In this document: positions 23,501 to 37,900 of the stretch, piece after piece
How positions within the stretch are numbered: the first letter of the stretch is position 1
Layout of the letters: the number at the start of each line of letters is the position of its first letter
NCBI GenBank assembly: GCA_023079485.1
Contig: CM041115.1
Coordinates: 28,882,826-28,946,825 of the forward strand
Origin: Archilochus colubris
Lineage: Eukaryota; Chordata; Aves; Apodiformes; Trochilidae
Direction of reading: 5' to 3'
Length of the DNA: 64,000 nucleotides
Position numbers and translations under genes: made by a program
Notes under the pieces: model-generated
The model's database searches: none
What the model was told of the DNA's origin: nothing
Seen by the model: only the letters and a program-made list of their open reading frames with translations

Positions 23501-25111
23501 GGAAGAATAAAAATGTAAATACTGTGCATATTCATGTAAGAAGAAAATCACATGAAACTCTCTTTGTTGTATAGATGTGACTGTTATCTCTAATGCAGTG
23601 CACTGAGTGCTGCCTCCCCTGAATCAAAAAATCCTCTTTGAAGAGGGTGAATGATGACAGGGTACTAGCAGGGAAAGAAACCTGTGGTTTGTTAGTGCAG
23701 TTGAGAACCTTGGAGATCTCTGGAACTAGATGCAAAGACTGCCATGTAATTATGAGAAATATTATAGTAATGCCACCTTTAACTGGAATCAAGAAATCTG
23801 CAGTAGTTCTGTCACTATGCACTTGAGTAACAGCATGTAGCTTTTCCAGACTTAAAACCAATATTCATGTTCTATATTGCTTCGAATAATTTCAAGCTAA
23901 GTAGATGTTACCTTTTCTGTCTGTTACATCCCAGTTATCTCTGCAGGAGAGATATTAACTTATAGACATACACGGTATGAGTATGCCAGGAAAATTATTC
24001 CCTTTCTCCTTTTTCACCCTGTGACATTTCCCCTTTCATGGAGTAAAATTAAATAAAGTAAAGGTGAATACTTCATTAAAAGTTGTTCTCTCTGAGTGGT
24101 CTGAAGAGACCTTTTCAAGTATTTGTATTCTGCCCTTGTTCCATATACTATGTCTTGCTTAGATCTTCAAAACTTCTACCAGTAGTGTTAATTTGGCCAC
24201 AAATATTTGTTAAAATAACACATTACTGTAGGGAACATCTGTCAGGACAGATATTAATTAATCTGCATTGCCTGAAACATGTGAATCTCAAATAATTACT
24301 GAATCTTGACTATGAAGAGTTTTGCATTGCTTCTATTGCCAAGGGAAGTTAATTTTACTGTTACCCATGGTGTTCATGTGAATCCTAATTTTTAATAGTG
24401 TCAAAGAAAGAGAGAAGAAGCAGAAACAGAATAGCAATTGGCACTGAAAGATGTGGGAAATATCTGAACCATGTTCTATCTTTCAAAAATACTATTTTCT
24501 CTTTGTAGAGAGGAACAGGTGAGCATATTCATTGTCTCAGAAAAAGTGCCATAGTTTCCATTTCAGATGGTTACCAGCACTTCAGATGAGCGAGGGTAAT
24601 GTAACTTTTTTGTTACTTTCTTGGACATTTTTATCTTTTTCTTAATGCCATAACTGCTAAAATATTAAAACATGAAGATCCTGCTGTTATTAGTTTTATA
24701 TGCACAAAGGAGTTTGGACATTTGGATTTATATTTTTTTTCTCCTTTAGATAAGTGGGTATGTGGCAAACAAATTCTTTAGGAAGCAAATACAGTTAGAC
24801 AGCTGTGGAATTTATAAGCAATAATTTCATTATATATTAAATATGTTTACATATGATGTTACTTTTATTATGAAACTCAAAGACACTAATAAAGACCATG
24901 TTTTCTTTCATTTCAAGTAACAACTGAAGGAATACACATGTATTTAGTGAAAAATATAATAGTATTAGGATGTAGCACCTGAAAGCTAGATACAGATGAA
25001 GATAGAGCTGTTAAATCCCTCTTGAAAAGACATCAGATTTCCAACAGAAAATGATAACAGAAATTATTTTACATAACGTAATTTGTTTTTCATTGTTATT
25101 TTTCTTAAGAT
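20541..25111. other. AT-rich intergenic, no gene recognised
   Basis: No gene, RNA or transposon is recognised. Small local duplications are visible, for example a repeated TCACAGGAGATGA unit at 22716-22742 and repeated GCAGCTCCTGAG at 21507-21530. Confidence 0.5.
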
Positions 25112-26343
25112 TAGAATCATAGAATGTTAAATTGAAAGGCATCTCAAGGATCATCTGGTTCAGCTCTTCTAATACTGATTGTATATGTCACAGCACCCCG
25201 TCAAGCTGACAACTAAAATTTTCCAAAGTAGGGAAATTCACCACTTTCCAATGTCTGACTGTATTCATAGTGAAGAAGTTTCCTCTTGTGTTCAATCAGA
25301 ATCTCCCCAGGACCGACTTGTCCATGTGACTCCTTGTGAAAAGGGATTCTCCATTTATTTTGTAGATGCCCTTTAAGTACTGGAACATTGTAATAATGTG
25401 TCACCTAAGCCTTCTCTTCTCAATGCTGTACAAACCCAGTCTAAAATGGCAGGTGCTCTCATCCCCTGATCATCCTTGTGGCTCTTCTCTGGACCATCTC
25501 CAACCTGTTCACATACTTTTTGTACAGCAGGGACCAAAACTGAACACAATGGTCTGGGTGCAGTCTAACAAATGCCAAATAGTGTGGAATGATGACATCT
25601 TTGTCTCTGCTGGTGATGACCTTGTTGATTCAACACAGCATCCTGCTGGCTTTCTTTTTTGCTGTAGCACACTATTCACTAATGTTGAGCCTGCTGTCCT
25701 ACTGAGACCTCCAGGTCCCTTTCTATCTCTCTAGCCAAATGGATCCCAGCCTGAACTGCACTCATGGGTTATATGCTCACAGATGCAAGACCTTACATTT
25801 CTATACATTGAACTTCATAAGGTTCTTGTTAGCCTACTTTTCCAGTCTGTCTAAGTCATCCTGAATAATGTCTCTCCTTTCTGGGGTATCAACCTCTCCA
25901 CTCATCTTGGTGTCACCAGTGAACTTCATCAAGGTGCTCTTGACCTCATCATCCAGGCTGCTTATGAAGATGTTAAACAGCATCCATCCCAGTATTGATC
26001 TCTGGGAGACTCTGCTTGTGACCAATTGCCAGGTGGAGGATGACCTATTTACTATTACCCTCTGGGTACACTCCATCAGTCACTTCCCAGCCCATGGCTA
26101 GTCCAGGCCATGCAGAGTTATGGCAATTTCTCAAGGAGGAGGCTAGGGGGTACTGTATCAAAGACCTTGGAAAAGTCCAAGTAGATGATGTACACCACTT
26201 TCCCTGAATCAAATGAGTGGGTTGCTTTGTCATAGAGGGTAATCAGGTTTGTTAGGCATAATTTGCCCCTGATAAATCCATGTTGGTTTTTCCTGACCAC
26301 ATATTTTAGTTGACACATGATAGTCACCTGACTGGAGTGCCAC
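25112..26343 (-). mobile_element. CR1 LINE fragment (reverse transcriptase to 3' end), minus strand
   Basis: Read on the minus strand it starts at 26343 inside the reverse transcriptase and ends at about 25112 with the CR1-type tail (complement TTAGAATCATAGAATG). The frame 26118-26345 (-) holds KNQHGFIRGKLCLTNLITLY and YLDFSKVFDTVPP, core reverse transcriptase blocks. The frame 25834-26076 (-) continues with LFNIFISSLDDEVK, and the catalytic block is changed to FTGDTK, losing one aspartate. It is 5'-truncated exactly where a second CR1 in the other orientation begins. Confidence 0.92.
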
Positions 26344-26345
26344 AA

Positions 26346-28966
26346 TTGACAGCTACAAGCTTTTCAGGAAAGATAGAGGCGAGACATTGGGGTGGCCTTG
26401 TGTATTAAAAATCATTCCAACTGTCTGTAACTTGAATGTAGTGATGGCAGGGTTGAGTGCCTTTCGATCACATTCAGGGGCAAGGTTAACAAGGCTGATA
26501 TTGCTGTGCGAGGCTGCTACAAATCTTCAAACCAGGGCAGTGAGATGGATTAAATATTCTATAAACATCAGGGTGAAAACTCATGGTCATTTGCCTTTGT
26601 TCTTTTGGGCAATTTCAAATTCCCTGATGTATACTGGAATTACAAGACAGCAGAGAGGGAACAGTCCCAGAGGTTCCTGGAATGTGTCAAGGATAACTTC
26701 CTGACTCAGCTGGTGAGTGAACCAACCAGGGAAGGTGCCCTCCTGGACCTATTCCTTGTGAACAGGGAAGGCTGGTAAGAGTTGTGGTGATCGGAGGTCA
26801 CCTTGGACACAGTGGCCATGAAATTGTTCTCTATGCTTAGAGATACCAGGCTTGGGGGAAGCAAAGCTGTCACCCTAGACTTCTGAAGGGCAAACTTTAA
26901 CTTGCTTGCTAGCCTGATTGCCAGAATCCCTTGGGAATCAGTTCTGACAGATATAGGAGTCCAGGAAGGATGGACACTCTTCAACAAGGAAAGTCTTGAA
27001 GGTGAAGGAGCAGGCCATCCCCATGTGCTGTAAGGTGAGCTGGTGGCATAAAAGACCAGCCTGGCTGAACAAAGAGCTTTGGTTGGCACTCAGGACTAAA
27101 AAGAGAGTTTATGGCCTTTCACAATGACTACAAAAATGTTGTGAGGCTACACAGGGATGGCATTAGAAGCTCCAAAGGACAGCTAGAAATTAATCTGGCC
27201 TCTAAGGTAAACAACAGAATGAAAAGTTTCTATAAATATATTAAAAAAAAACAGAATGTCCACAGAAAACCTCCACCTCATATTGGATGCAGGAAGAAAT
27301 ATAGTGATGAAGCATGAGGGCAAAGTTGAGGTGCTTAATGAATTCTTTGCCTCAGTCCAGTAATAGGACCAGTTATAAAGAAGAAACCCAACTCCCTAAG
27401 CTAGGAGACAGGGATGAGGAGCAGAATGACGTCCCCATGATTCAGGAGATGGTCAGTGACCTGCTACACCATATATATGCAGAGATCTAATAGGCTATGT
27501 AGAATGCCCCTAGGATTGCAGGAAGAGCTGGCAGGGGTGTTCACCCAGCCACTTTCCACCACTTACCAGCAGTCATGTCTGACTGGAGAGGTACTAGCAG
27601 ACTGAAAGGAGGCAACATAACTGCTATATATAAGAAGGAATGGAAGAATTATCTGGGAAATTACAGGCCTGATAGTTTAGCTTCAGTACTGTCATAAGAT
27701 GATGGAGCAGATCATCCTGAATACCATTATGGGGTACATGAAGAACAAGCAGCTGATCATTCCAAGTGAGCATAGGTACATGAGCGGCTGGTCCTGTTTG
27801 ACTAATCTGATCTCCTTCTATGACCCTTTTTCTGAACAAGGAAAGGGCTGTGGATGTTGTCTACCTTGACTTTAGCAAGGCCTTTGACACAGTTTCTCAC
27901 AGCATTCTCCTGGAGAATCTGAATGCTCATGCCTTGGATGCACACACTCTTCAAAGGGTTGAATGGCAGGGTCCAAAGAGTTGTGTCAAATGGGGTTAAA
28001 TCCAGCTGGTAGCTAATCACAAGTGGTGTTCACCCAGGGCTCAGTGATGGGGCTGCTCCTGTTTAACATCTTTATTGATGATTTGAGTAAGGGAACAAGT
28101 GCACCTTCAGTAAATCTGGAGATGACACTAAACTGTGTGGAAGTGTTGATTTAGCTGAGGGTAGGGGGGTTCTGCAGAAGGATGTAGACAGGCTTGATTG
28201 ATGGGCCAAGGCCAATTATATGAGTTTCACAAAGGCCAAATGTCAGGTCCTGCACTTTGGCCACAAAATCCTCCACTAGCGCTACAGGCTTGGGGAGGAA
28301 TGGTTGAAGAACTGCCCAGCACAGAAAGGGATCTGGGTCTGTTGATTGACAGTCTGCTGAACACAAGCCAGCAGTGTGCCCAGTAGCCCAAGAAGGCAAA
28401 TGGCATCCTGGCCTGTATCAGGAGCAGTGTGACCACCAGGACAAGGGAGGTCATCTTACCCTTGTACTCAGCCTTGGTGACGTTGCACCTAAAGTACTGT
28501 GTGCAGCTTTGGGCACCACAGCGTAGGAAGGACATTGAGGTGCTGGAGAGGATGCAGAAAAGAATTGCTTGGCTGATTAGGGATCTGGTGAACAGATCTT
28601 AGGAGAGGCTGAAGGAGCTGGGACTGCTCAGCCTGGAGAAGAGGAAGTTGAGAGAAGACCTTATTGTTCTCTACAACTACTGGAGAGGAGGTCATAGTTA
28701 AGTAGGTCTTGACCTCTTCTCCAACAACAAGAGGAAAAGGGTTCAAGTTGTGCCCGCAGAGATTCAGATTAGATATTAGGGAAAAAACTCACTGAAACAG
28801 TGGTGAAGCACTAGAACTTGTTGCCCAGGGAGGTGGTGGACTCACCATCGCTTGGGGGTATTAAGAAAACAATTCAAGAGTTGATCAAGTGGTTAAGGTA
28901 GTGTAGGACTGATTGCTGTACTTGATGATCTTGAAAGTCATTTCCAACCATGATGATTCTATATGC
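26346..28966 (+). mobile_element. CR1 LINE fragment (endonuclease to 3' end), plus strand
   Basis: It begins in the ORF2 endonuclease (SYKLFRK at about 26350) and runs through endonuclease, reverse transcriptase (YLDFSKAFDTVSHSILLENL near 27859-27918), the ORF2 C-terminal part and the 3' UTR, ending in CCAACCATGATGATTCTAT. The endonuclease end is recognisable at 26600-26780 (frames shifting) and the reverse transcriptase at 27640-28400. Many frameshifts and stops make it inactive. The catalytic pair reads SGDD near 28118-28129. The 3' UTR differs from that of the minus-strand neighbour, which suggests a different CR1 subfamily. Confidence 0.92.
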
Positions 28967-31900
28967 CATGGGTATAGTTAGACTAAGTTCAGTAGGTTTC
29001 ACAGGATGTCAGATTGCAATGATTTGAGAATAAGTCACTAGATGCAGACTAACAGTGGCCAGACTAAAGAACAGTGGCATAAAAAGAGAAAATTTCTTAC
29101 TGAAAAACATATTAAAAGAACTGTTAATGACATTTCTGATTCAGGAATAAATGGAATTCAATTTATTTGCAGAATTTTTACTTTAAATGCAGAAGACAAA
29201 GACTTGAATTTGGTGATGAGATGGACAACAGAATGTTTTTTCATTTATTTAAGGAGCAGCTTAGACTTCTGAAAAAAGTACATGGAAATTTTATGCAAAT
29301 ATCAATTTTTTACATAAATTACAGAAAACATCTGCAAAATCACATATATTTTGTTATGCTGACCTTTTTTCCAAAAGAGTTTTTCTAATGCTTCAAGAGC
29401 ATTTTCCTAGCTGAGAAATGCTGCATTTTCTTCATTTTTATCAGCTTACTGTGTACATGCACAGAAATAGGTCACTCTTCTAAATTATAGCATTTTAAAA
29501 TGTTTTCACGTACTATTTAGTTAATCACTTTAAAAATTATAAAATACATGAATGACAGTTATTGCTTAGCTGAAAATTATTGTACTTCTCCATAAGTCCA
29601 CCTTCTGTCTAGTGGCTTTGACTGGGAAATTTGAAAACACTGTTAAATTATGCAGCACACAAAAAATTACACAATCTTAATTGTATACTGTTTAAAGGGT
29701 CCCTTAACAGAATAATGATTCAATTCAGATTCATGAGTTTACTTTTGTTGATACTACTGTCCTTGGACTGTTTTCCTTTTTTAAATTAACCACATTCTTT
29801 TTTTTTTTTTCATTCCTGCTTGATGATCCCTTAGTTGCGTTTACACTTCTTGCTCTATAATCCTTTGTGTAGACTGTTTAAAGTAACAGAAAGCAAAGAA
29901 AGGACATTTCTTAATGTCTTTGATAGCACAATATATTGTAAATGTCCTTTTGATGCCAGAGAATCAGCATTTTCAAGAACTGATCTGTCATTTCTGAAAC
30001 TACCACATATGTACGGATTACTTCAGGCAGCAGAGATTCAGCAGCGTGAAAGATAAAATACTGCTTCCCTAAGCATGTAATGAAGAAAATGGATTTCTGC
30101 TAGCAACTTGAAGAAAATAATTACTACAAAAAGGTTGAAAATCATGAGGGTTATGCGTCACAGTAGTCATATATTAGGAAAACTGGATTTTAAGTAAGTC
30201 TTTAGAAGTTGATTCAGTGGGTGGTAAATGCATAAAAGGTGGGAATCTGTCTGTGAGTTTGGTACAAGTAGATCCTACAAGAATTAAAATTATGCACATG
30301 GTCTCTGCAAAGTCATTCTCTGTTGAAGCTATAGATAGATAGAATACTTTTTGTCACTTTGAAAATAGGCAGTTGTTTAAGTTTAACCATGATGAAAAAG
30401 ACTCTGGTCCTGGCAAATTATTGTAAATCTAACTTTCCTATGTGCCTGAACAGAAATCTCACCAATACCAAGCAAGAAGCTGAAGATGAAAACAGTTTAT
30501 TATTTTTCTTTTACGCTGTCAAGTCCTCCTTTCTTCCTCCTAAAAGAAAGTTCAAGACTTCTTCGTCCAGAAGATAACATTTGTTCAGGTTAGAAAATGT
30601 CACCTTTTACACAAGTGAGTTGAGGATAAAACAAGGTTGTCCATCAGACAACTAAAGCATAGTTCAATACTTTCTAAAGGTTTGGAAAAAGTAACCTAAA
30701 TAAATATTTTACCACGTAGTCTTCTATTTTAACCTAAAGGAAGGCAGTTTAAGACAATTAATGTATGTAGCAGAGATAAAAGCCAAAAAGTTATATATAC
30801 CAGCTTAAATTCTTCAGTCCCTAACTATTAAAAATTCTTAATGGGTGGAAGATAAACCAGCTATACAAAGCTACATCATTTCTGTGCAACTTAAAGTACT
30901 TCATATTTAAAAAAAACAAACAAAAAAACAAAAAAACAAAAAGAAAAAACTTGTATCTTTATGAGTGATGGTAGGTCAAGAAATAAACAAACCAGCAAGC
31001 AGTACAACCAAAACCAATAAACAGTAAGGTTTTTTGCCCAAAAGTTCTATGCAAAATAAAACAGCTACTCAGCCTTCTTCAGTGAAGGGAGAAGCAGTAC
31101 TGTTCCTCTTTTCAGAGTCAACAGAGATGCTCTTTATTTTGAGCACAGAAATTTTTGATACACAGACATTCTTAAATTTCTTGCACAGCAGAATTTGACA
31201 TTGCGGAGAATTTCCCCCCTAACAGCTATATAGCTTGAGTTTCTCCTAAATTCTTGGTGAATTTTGCTTGTATATTAAGCAATTTACTTTCAGATATTAT
31301 ATTTACTCAGACATTAGACTTTTTTAAATTTTTTTTTTTCCCAACAGCTCTTTTGTCAAGAGAAGATCTTATAAACACTTTGCAGGTCTTGGATATGCTT
31401 CTTAATTTAAATATTCAAGAGTATAATTTCATCAGGCAGCTCTTTAAGCTTTGAAGATAAAATGTTGTCTGCATCCTTCATTGTGAGAAATTTACTCATC
31501 CTTACTGTGAGAAACATTAAAGCCATCCAGCAACTATGTAAATATTTTTCTAGTTTGACTTATTTATGCACTATTTATTCTGAAAGATGTTGACTCAATT
31601 TTACAGTCTAATTACCCTCAGATTTTCTTCTTGTCTGAAACCAAGCCTACGTGAGTGTTCATGCACATATACACATTATTAATAACAACGAAAGCAATGT
31701 ATTCATGAACACTACTTCTAGTTCTACTAAAAGTCAAGCAAGCACTATTTTGCAATATCTACACATCTACTAATGAAGTCTACTTGTAAATTCAATACAA
31801 AATATAAAAATTAAATCTTTGTAATATATTAAGTTCTGAGGTGTGCATTCAGACACTAAATAATAGAACAGATAGACAATTGCCATAACTACTGAAAATT

Positions 31901-34900
31901 CTCCAGACGTTGTTATGAATTACCATCTTAACGGTGTTCAGACCCCTGCACTTAAAATCATGGTCTGTATTTCCAATAGAACTTTATTTTCAGGACTGAA
32001 AATATTTTTTCAATGGTGAACTGTAATCAGATTTGTTCTCTGTCAGGTTAATGCATAAATAAAAAAAAGCTATATATTGTCTATGGGAAAAATCTGAAGT
32101 GAAGTTTGTGTAATTGCATAAAATAACCCCTGCATAATTTCTGTGGTTACATGGTTTGGTACAGACAATTACCTGATGGAGGTGTCAGATAATTTAATCA
32201 AACAGCAGCTAAACACTACAACTTATATTTGCAGTGCTTAACTGTTTAACTTTAGAAAAATTCTTAATGCATATCTGAGTGCATTCTACTTTGCTGACTC
32301 CAACTGTCATATATTTCTTTGAAGTTCCAGGTTGCAAGGTTCACTTTTTGCAGTGTTACGAATTTTCTAAAAGATTCATCTGATACTCATGCTCTATTAA
32401 AATTAGGAATTTGCTAATGTTACAAATTTATGATTCTACACTTATGAATGTTAGTGTAATCAAGATAAGCATGCTGAAAGAGCATCTATCTAATACCTTC
32501 AAGTCGAACAGTGTTAACATTTAATATTTAATGCCAGGATTTGGAAATAGTGCAATCAACATTAATTAATCAAAAAAGCAGAAGAGGTATTTTTGCTTGC
32601 TATTCTTTATGAATGACTGATACTTGTATTCTCTTTTTGCTATGGAATAATCTCAAAACTGAAGAAATAAGTACATGTCAAATTTCTTGGATCTTCTGAC
32701 TTCAATTCTATCTGACTGTGTTTTTCAAAACATAAAGCCATATTTTTATCCATAAGCCATGCCTTAGTTTCAAAGACTCCATCAAGCAACAGAAAGAAGA
32801 GAAAAAATATCATACTCATTTGTCTGGATATCTTGCTAGTGTTGTGAGAATTACATGCTAACTAAGTAAATCTCTTCTGTTTAGTGTTTTCCTGCTGTGG
32901 AAGACCATATTCTAGTTAACAGAACCTGTAATCATTAAAAATGCATTAATTTTATACTAGGCCACAAAAATAATTTTACAATTTATGAGCTCATTACAAT
33001 TACTTAACTTGAATAATTTCTCCTCTTTTGTTCTCCTGATTCAATTGTCAGGAGAATGAGTTAACATGGAATACTAATAGTACTGATTTTTAAGTAGTCC
33101 ATATTGATTTTCTTTAAAAGAGCAAAAGGGAAAAAGTTACCAGAGCATATTGGGTAGCTTGATACATAGACTAGTCTTTTGAAAAGAGGAAATGACAGGA
33201 ACAAAACAAATAGGGAGGGAAAGAAGCTAATCACATATTTGTTGGAGAAGTGCATTCACCGCAAGATTATTCCACAAGAAAGACTAGGAATTAAATTTTT
33301 TTCTCTTATAATCAAGTGACAGAAATTACAAATAAACTGTTATCAAATTTATCTTTAATTCATATATGCGTTGGTATCATCTGGAACAGTGTTTTACCAG
33401 TGCCCAATAAAGAAAAAAATATTAGTTAAATTTCAACTAAATGCACTTTCAGAAGTAAATTATTTATGGTAACAAGTACTTAAGCACACACTTGCACTAA
33501 ATTATTAAACTTCTCTGGAATATAATTAATAGCACTGCTGAATAACTGCTTAATGGTTTGTAGTGGCTCTTTCTCCACTATAGTATCACTATCATTTCTC
33601 TAGTTATAACAGTTCTGGCATGAAGGCAGAAGTGTAAGAAAAACATCTTATTTCTGTTTTTCTTTTAACCTCCATTTTCTGGCAAAACATGAGATGACAT
33701 AAATCATATGATCTGTGTTTAAGTCACAGTATTTCAAATTAAACCAGTTCTGGTTCCACCCGAACACACACACCCCTCACCACTCCTTCCCCTCCATACC
33801 CCTTCTGCCCTTTGTTCTGTTGAACAGTGAAAGTCTGGGATTCTTGGATTTAAATTTCTGCCTGTGTGGACAGTAATTTAATATATACTTGGGCAGTAAA
33901 ACTTTTCCAGCAGTTGTGTTTGTAACAGAACCTCTGCAATGTCAAAGGATTTGTAGTAAAATCCTGTGGTTTGTCATATCACACGGTGAGCATCAGGAAG
34001 TATGCAAGGAGACAAACACTAACATGAGGCTTTGCAGTCTCCAAGCTCTGCTTTGTGCTCTTGAGCTCGAAGTTTAGGACTAGGTGCAGTCTAGGACTTA
34101 GTTTATAGTTTAGGACTAGGTCAATTTTCCTTTGCTGTTCTGGTACTGACAAAACGAATTCACATTGACATGGGACACTTCCCGTAATTTGAAACAGTTT
34201 ATGCTTCAGGTGCTGTAGACAGGATATAAAAGACAGCCCAGGCTTCTTCTGCAGCTAGGTTTCAAATCCTTATAATGCAGCCTGTTGATTTTTTGTTAGC
34301 AAATGGGAGATCACACTCATTTTACATCATGTTACTTTATGTCCAGATTCACTCTCAGTCAAAAATCTATCATAAAATGGATATAAAATAAGAATATATA
34401 AAATTAATTTTGAGCATGCTTGGAAATAGTTACTGATACAGAGAATACAGATCTTTAGTTTAACACCATCACAGTATCTCAGAGCTGCACCAGCAGCATA
34501 ATTTCCATCACCTTAATTCTTTAGCTGAAGATAGAGAGCTATCAATTAAATCATAGCAAAACTTAGAATAAAAATTGGAATAATTCCATAGCTGCTATTA
34601 CAACTGTCAAGATTCAAATTACTGGTAAATTCTGTATTCATCTGAAATTTAAATAGTCTTATTTTTTCCAACATTGCATCATGTGTAGGATCTATTATGT
34701 TCTAAAACAAGAAATTCATCTTACAGATTTGTTTCTCATGTACAGAACTGCATTTAAGTGATTGCCTTGCTGTTATGACAAAAAATGTGCTTTGTTTTTC
34801 AGTATTTGTTATTAATTTTCAAACATTGTTATGAATTTAGATAAATATCTTACAATCATACTTTCACCTACAACCTTTCACCTACTGTCTTTAAATCTTT

Positions 34901-37900
34901 TAGAAAGAAATAAATATTTATTAGTATTTAATACAAGCTTATTAGCTTTGTGAATCAGTTAGAGATACAACAAGTTTTCCTTTTCAGATGCAAAAAACAT
35001 CTTTCTTAGGTCTTGCTTTTTTGGCTTTCACACAAAAACTAATGGCATTTCTATTTGCCCCAAAAGAAACAAAGTTCAATGTGGAGACAACTGCAAAAAC
35101 ACTGTAAGGAACTGGAAGAAAGCATGCTTTTCCTTTATAAAAGAGGTCTCAAAAAAAAGCACCATTGCTTTCCATCAATTGTTTGAGACTTTTCTGTACT
35201 TTACACTGTATCTAGGGTTTACAAGACATTTGTCAGCTGAAATGTGTTTAAATCCCTCCTGTGGTAACTGTGTGCATTGGAGCAAGGCTTTGAGCTTGTT
35301 TCTCACACATTCCAGATGCTCTGTGTTTATTCATGCTTTCTTTTTTTCTTAAATTTCCCTAAAATTTTCCTATACTGAAATTTCAGCCTGTCATGGGATG
35401 GAAATGCTATTCTGCCCCTTGCTCATGTGGCCTATTTTTTCATATCTTTGACAGACTGCTGCTCAGTTATTTTATGTACCTTCTGTTCCTTTATTTTTAT
35501 AGGGTAAACATGAGAAATCAATGCACTTGTAGAATTTTCTGTCCGTCTTCTCAGTTGGCTTAGACTGTTCTGTAGACCCAAGGACTACTGTCATGAATGG
35601 AGTAAAATTTTCTTCTAGCAACAGATGGCAATAAAGTCTTGTCTTGGAACCCTTCCTTTGCTTTCTTCTCCCTCCTTGGCAACAGCGTTTTAAAAAAAGT
35701 GGCATAGCTTTCCAACCCCTTGAACTAGTATACCTAGTGGTATATTTATGCTGTGGATCAGATTTGCCTGGTAACTTTGTTTCAAAACTTTGTTTGATGA
35801 GCTCTACCTGTTTATAACAAAGGTTGGGTATGTCTGAAAAGCACTGACTGGGAATGTTAGTTGTCAAACTTCTCTATATAAATTAGAATTTGTGATTTTT
35901 ATTTTTGAAAATAAAGGCCTAAGTTTTGACATATGGAGACTTTTTGCATGTACTTTGCCTCCATGTGTGTAATAGTGAGCAACTAATGCGGTTTAATTTG
36001 AACTGACGGTTTTGGCTCTGGGTTTCCTCTAAGGCTGAAGAGAGCACTAGAACATTTTGTAAATGGAAGATATATCATGGCACAGGGAAGAAGGGATGCT
36101 AGATTCATTGTCTAAGGGTTTAGGGATGGGAAATCAGAGTCTAAATACACACTTCATAATACATCTAACTGAAGGCTCTCCCAGTGCTGTTCAAAGCATG
36201 AAAAAGGAATGGGTATGTGCTCTCTTTTCCTTTGCCCCTTATTTCCTTGGGTCTGTCCCTGAAGCCTCTGTGCTGGCAGGCACTGAAACAGTGTGATAGG
36301 TTGAGCAAAGCAGCTGTCTCATTTTGCTTTCAACACTGGAGGTCTCTGGAGCAAGATTACTACTTAACATTGCTCTTAGCAAGTACACCTGACAGTACTC
36401 TGTGTGAACCCTTTGTAAGACAGAACGCTTGGGTATTGCTTTAGAACATAAGGAAACATGTAGTAGTTGCAACAGTTTAAATAGTCTCATACTCCCTTCT
36501 CAGGGCAATCTGATTTCGATAGCTGTTTTCGTCAGGCCTTAAAAATGGAGAAGGTTGTGGGTTTTTTATGGCTGAGGAAGAGAATTCTGTGAACTTGTAC
36601 CCTGATTTCCTTATACAGCAAATTGTTGATGTAATTTTACCCTGGGTGGTCTCAGATGCCACTGTCTCTCGTTATCTATGAAGTTATATCTATATGAAAA
36701 ATCCAGAAAATACTGTAATTCAACATACAAATTATGCTGTATTTTAAAGCTAAATATCCTGGCCAGTTAAAAGCTATAAATGGCTGGGGTGAAGATTTGA
36801 CCTTTAGACACCATCGTGTCCAGTTAAATATTATTTTGACATTTTAAATGTGTCAAAACCTGCTTCCTATTTGAAAAAGGATTTGCATCTACAAACAATA
36901 TGTTGCATATTTCAATATACCGGCAAATAGCTGACTTCTGTACACAGAAATTACCTTAAAGCAAAAATACCTTGTAGGTGATAGTTCATGTACCTCCACT
37001 TTCAGATAAAAATATTCATATTACTGTCTAGTATCCTGGACAATTAGACACCATTTATCTAATTGCTCATTTTTAATTAAATACTACTTATCTCAAAAGA
37101 CTGTGAAGAGAATCTAAATTAATGAAGAGCTTTGTAAGGAAATTAAATCTTCTTATTAAACAATTTTCAAATGTCTAATTATTAAAACAAAAAACAGAAA
37201 CAAAAACAAACAAAAAAACAAACAATCAACAAAAAAACCCCTCTACACACTTATTAATTCCAGCACAGAAGTTTTGAGAAAATAAAGAATTTTCTGTGTT
37301 TTTTCTAATGCTGTATATTCAGTGAAATAGTGGATTTTGTTTGATCTTATTACAATCTGAGATATTTTATCAGTTACAGTTTTGGAATATTTTTACTAGA
37401 AAAAGAAACATGAAATGGTAAAGAGCTGTGACAATTTTAATACCTTTCTTGTAGGAAAATTTGCAGATTTCATTTCATCTTGTGAAAAGCAAGGGCTGAC
37501 ATTTTCTTATACTTGGAGACATATACAATTAAAAGCTGAAAAAAAAAATTAAAGGTAGAGCACTGAATATGGCCAATTAACATTTTATTGAGTTTAATGC
37601 ATGAAAATTAAAGATGGCCACGTAAGCTGTTGGTATGTGATGACTGGAAGGGTAGCCTAAATAATCTCTGATTAATTTGTATAGCACAATTTGCTACAGT
37701 TTAATATAATATTTATGTGCCACCCCTTTTTCACTACAGATTTTACTTTGTTTTTCATAATTTTCCATCAGTAAAGATTTAAACAATTCCTTTGTTTTGC
37801 TTTATGAATTAGGTATTTTAGTAGCATTTCTTTTTGAATGAGCAAAGATGATCAAAATCTAAATACTTTATATTTGTTACTTCATCAGAAGTGAAAATAA

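Noticed and set aside
26706..27089. 127-codon minus-strand frame
   Set aside because: Antisense shadow of the plus-strand CR1 endonuclease region.
35472..35867. 131-codon minus-strand frame
   Set aside because: No recognised domain and no CpG island, splice or polyA evidence. Could be chance; not supported.
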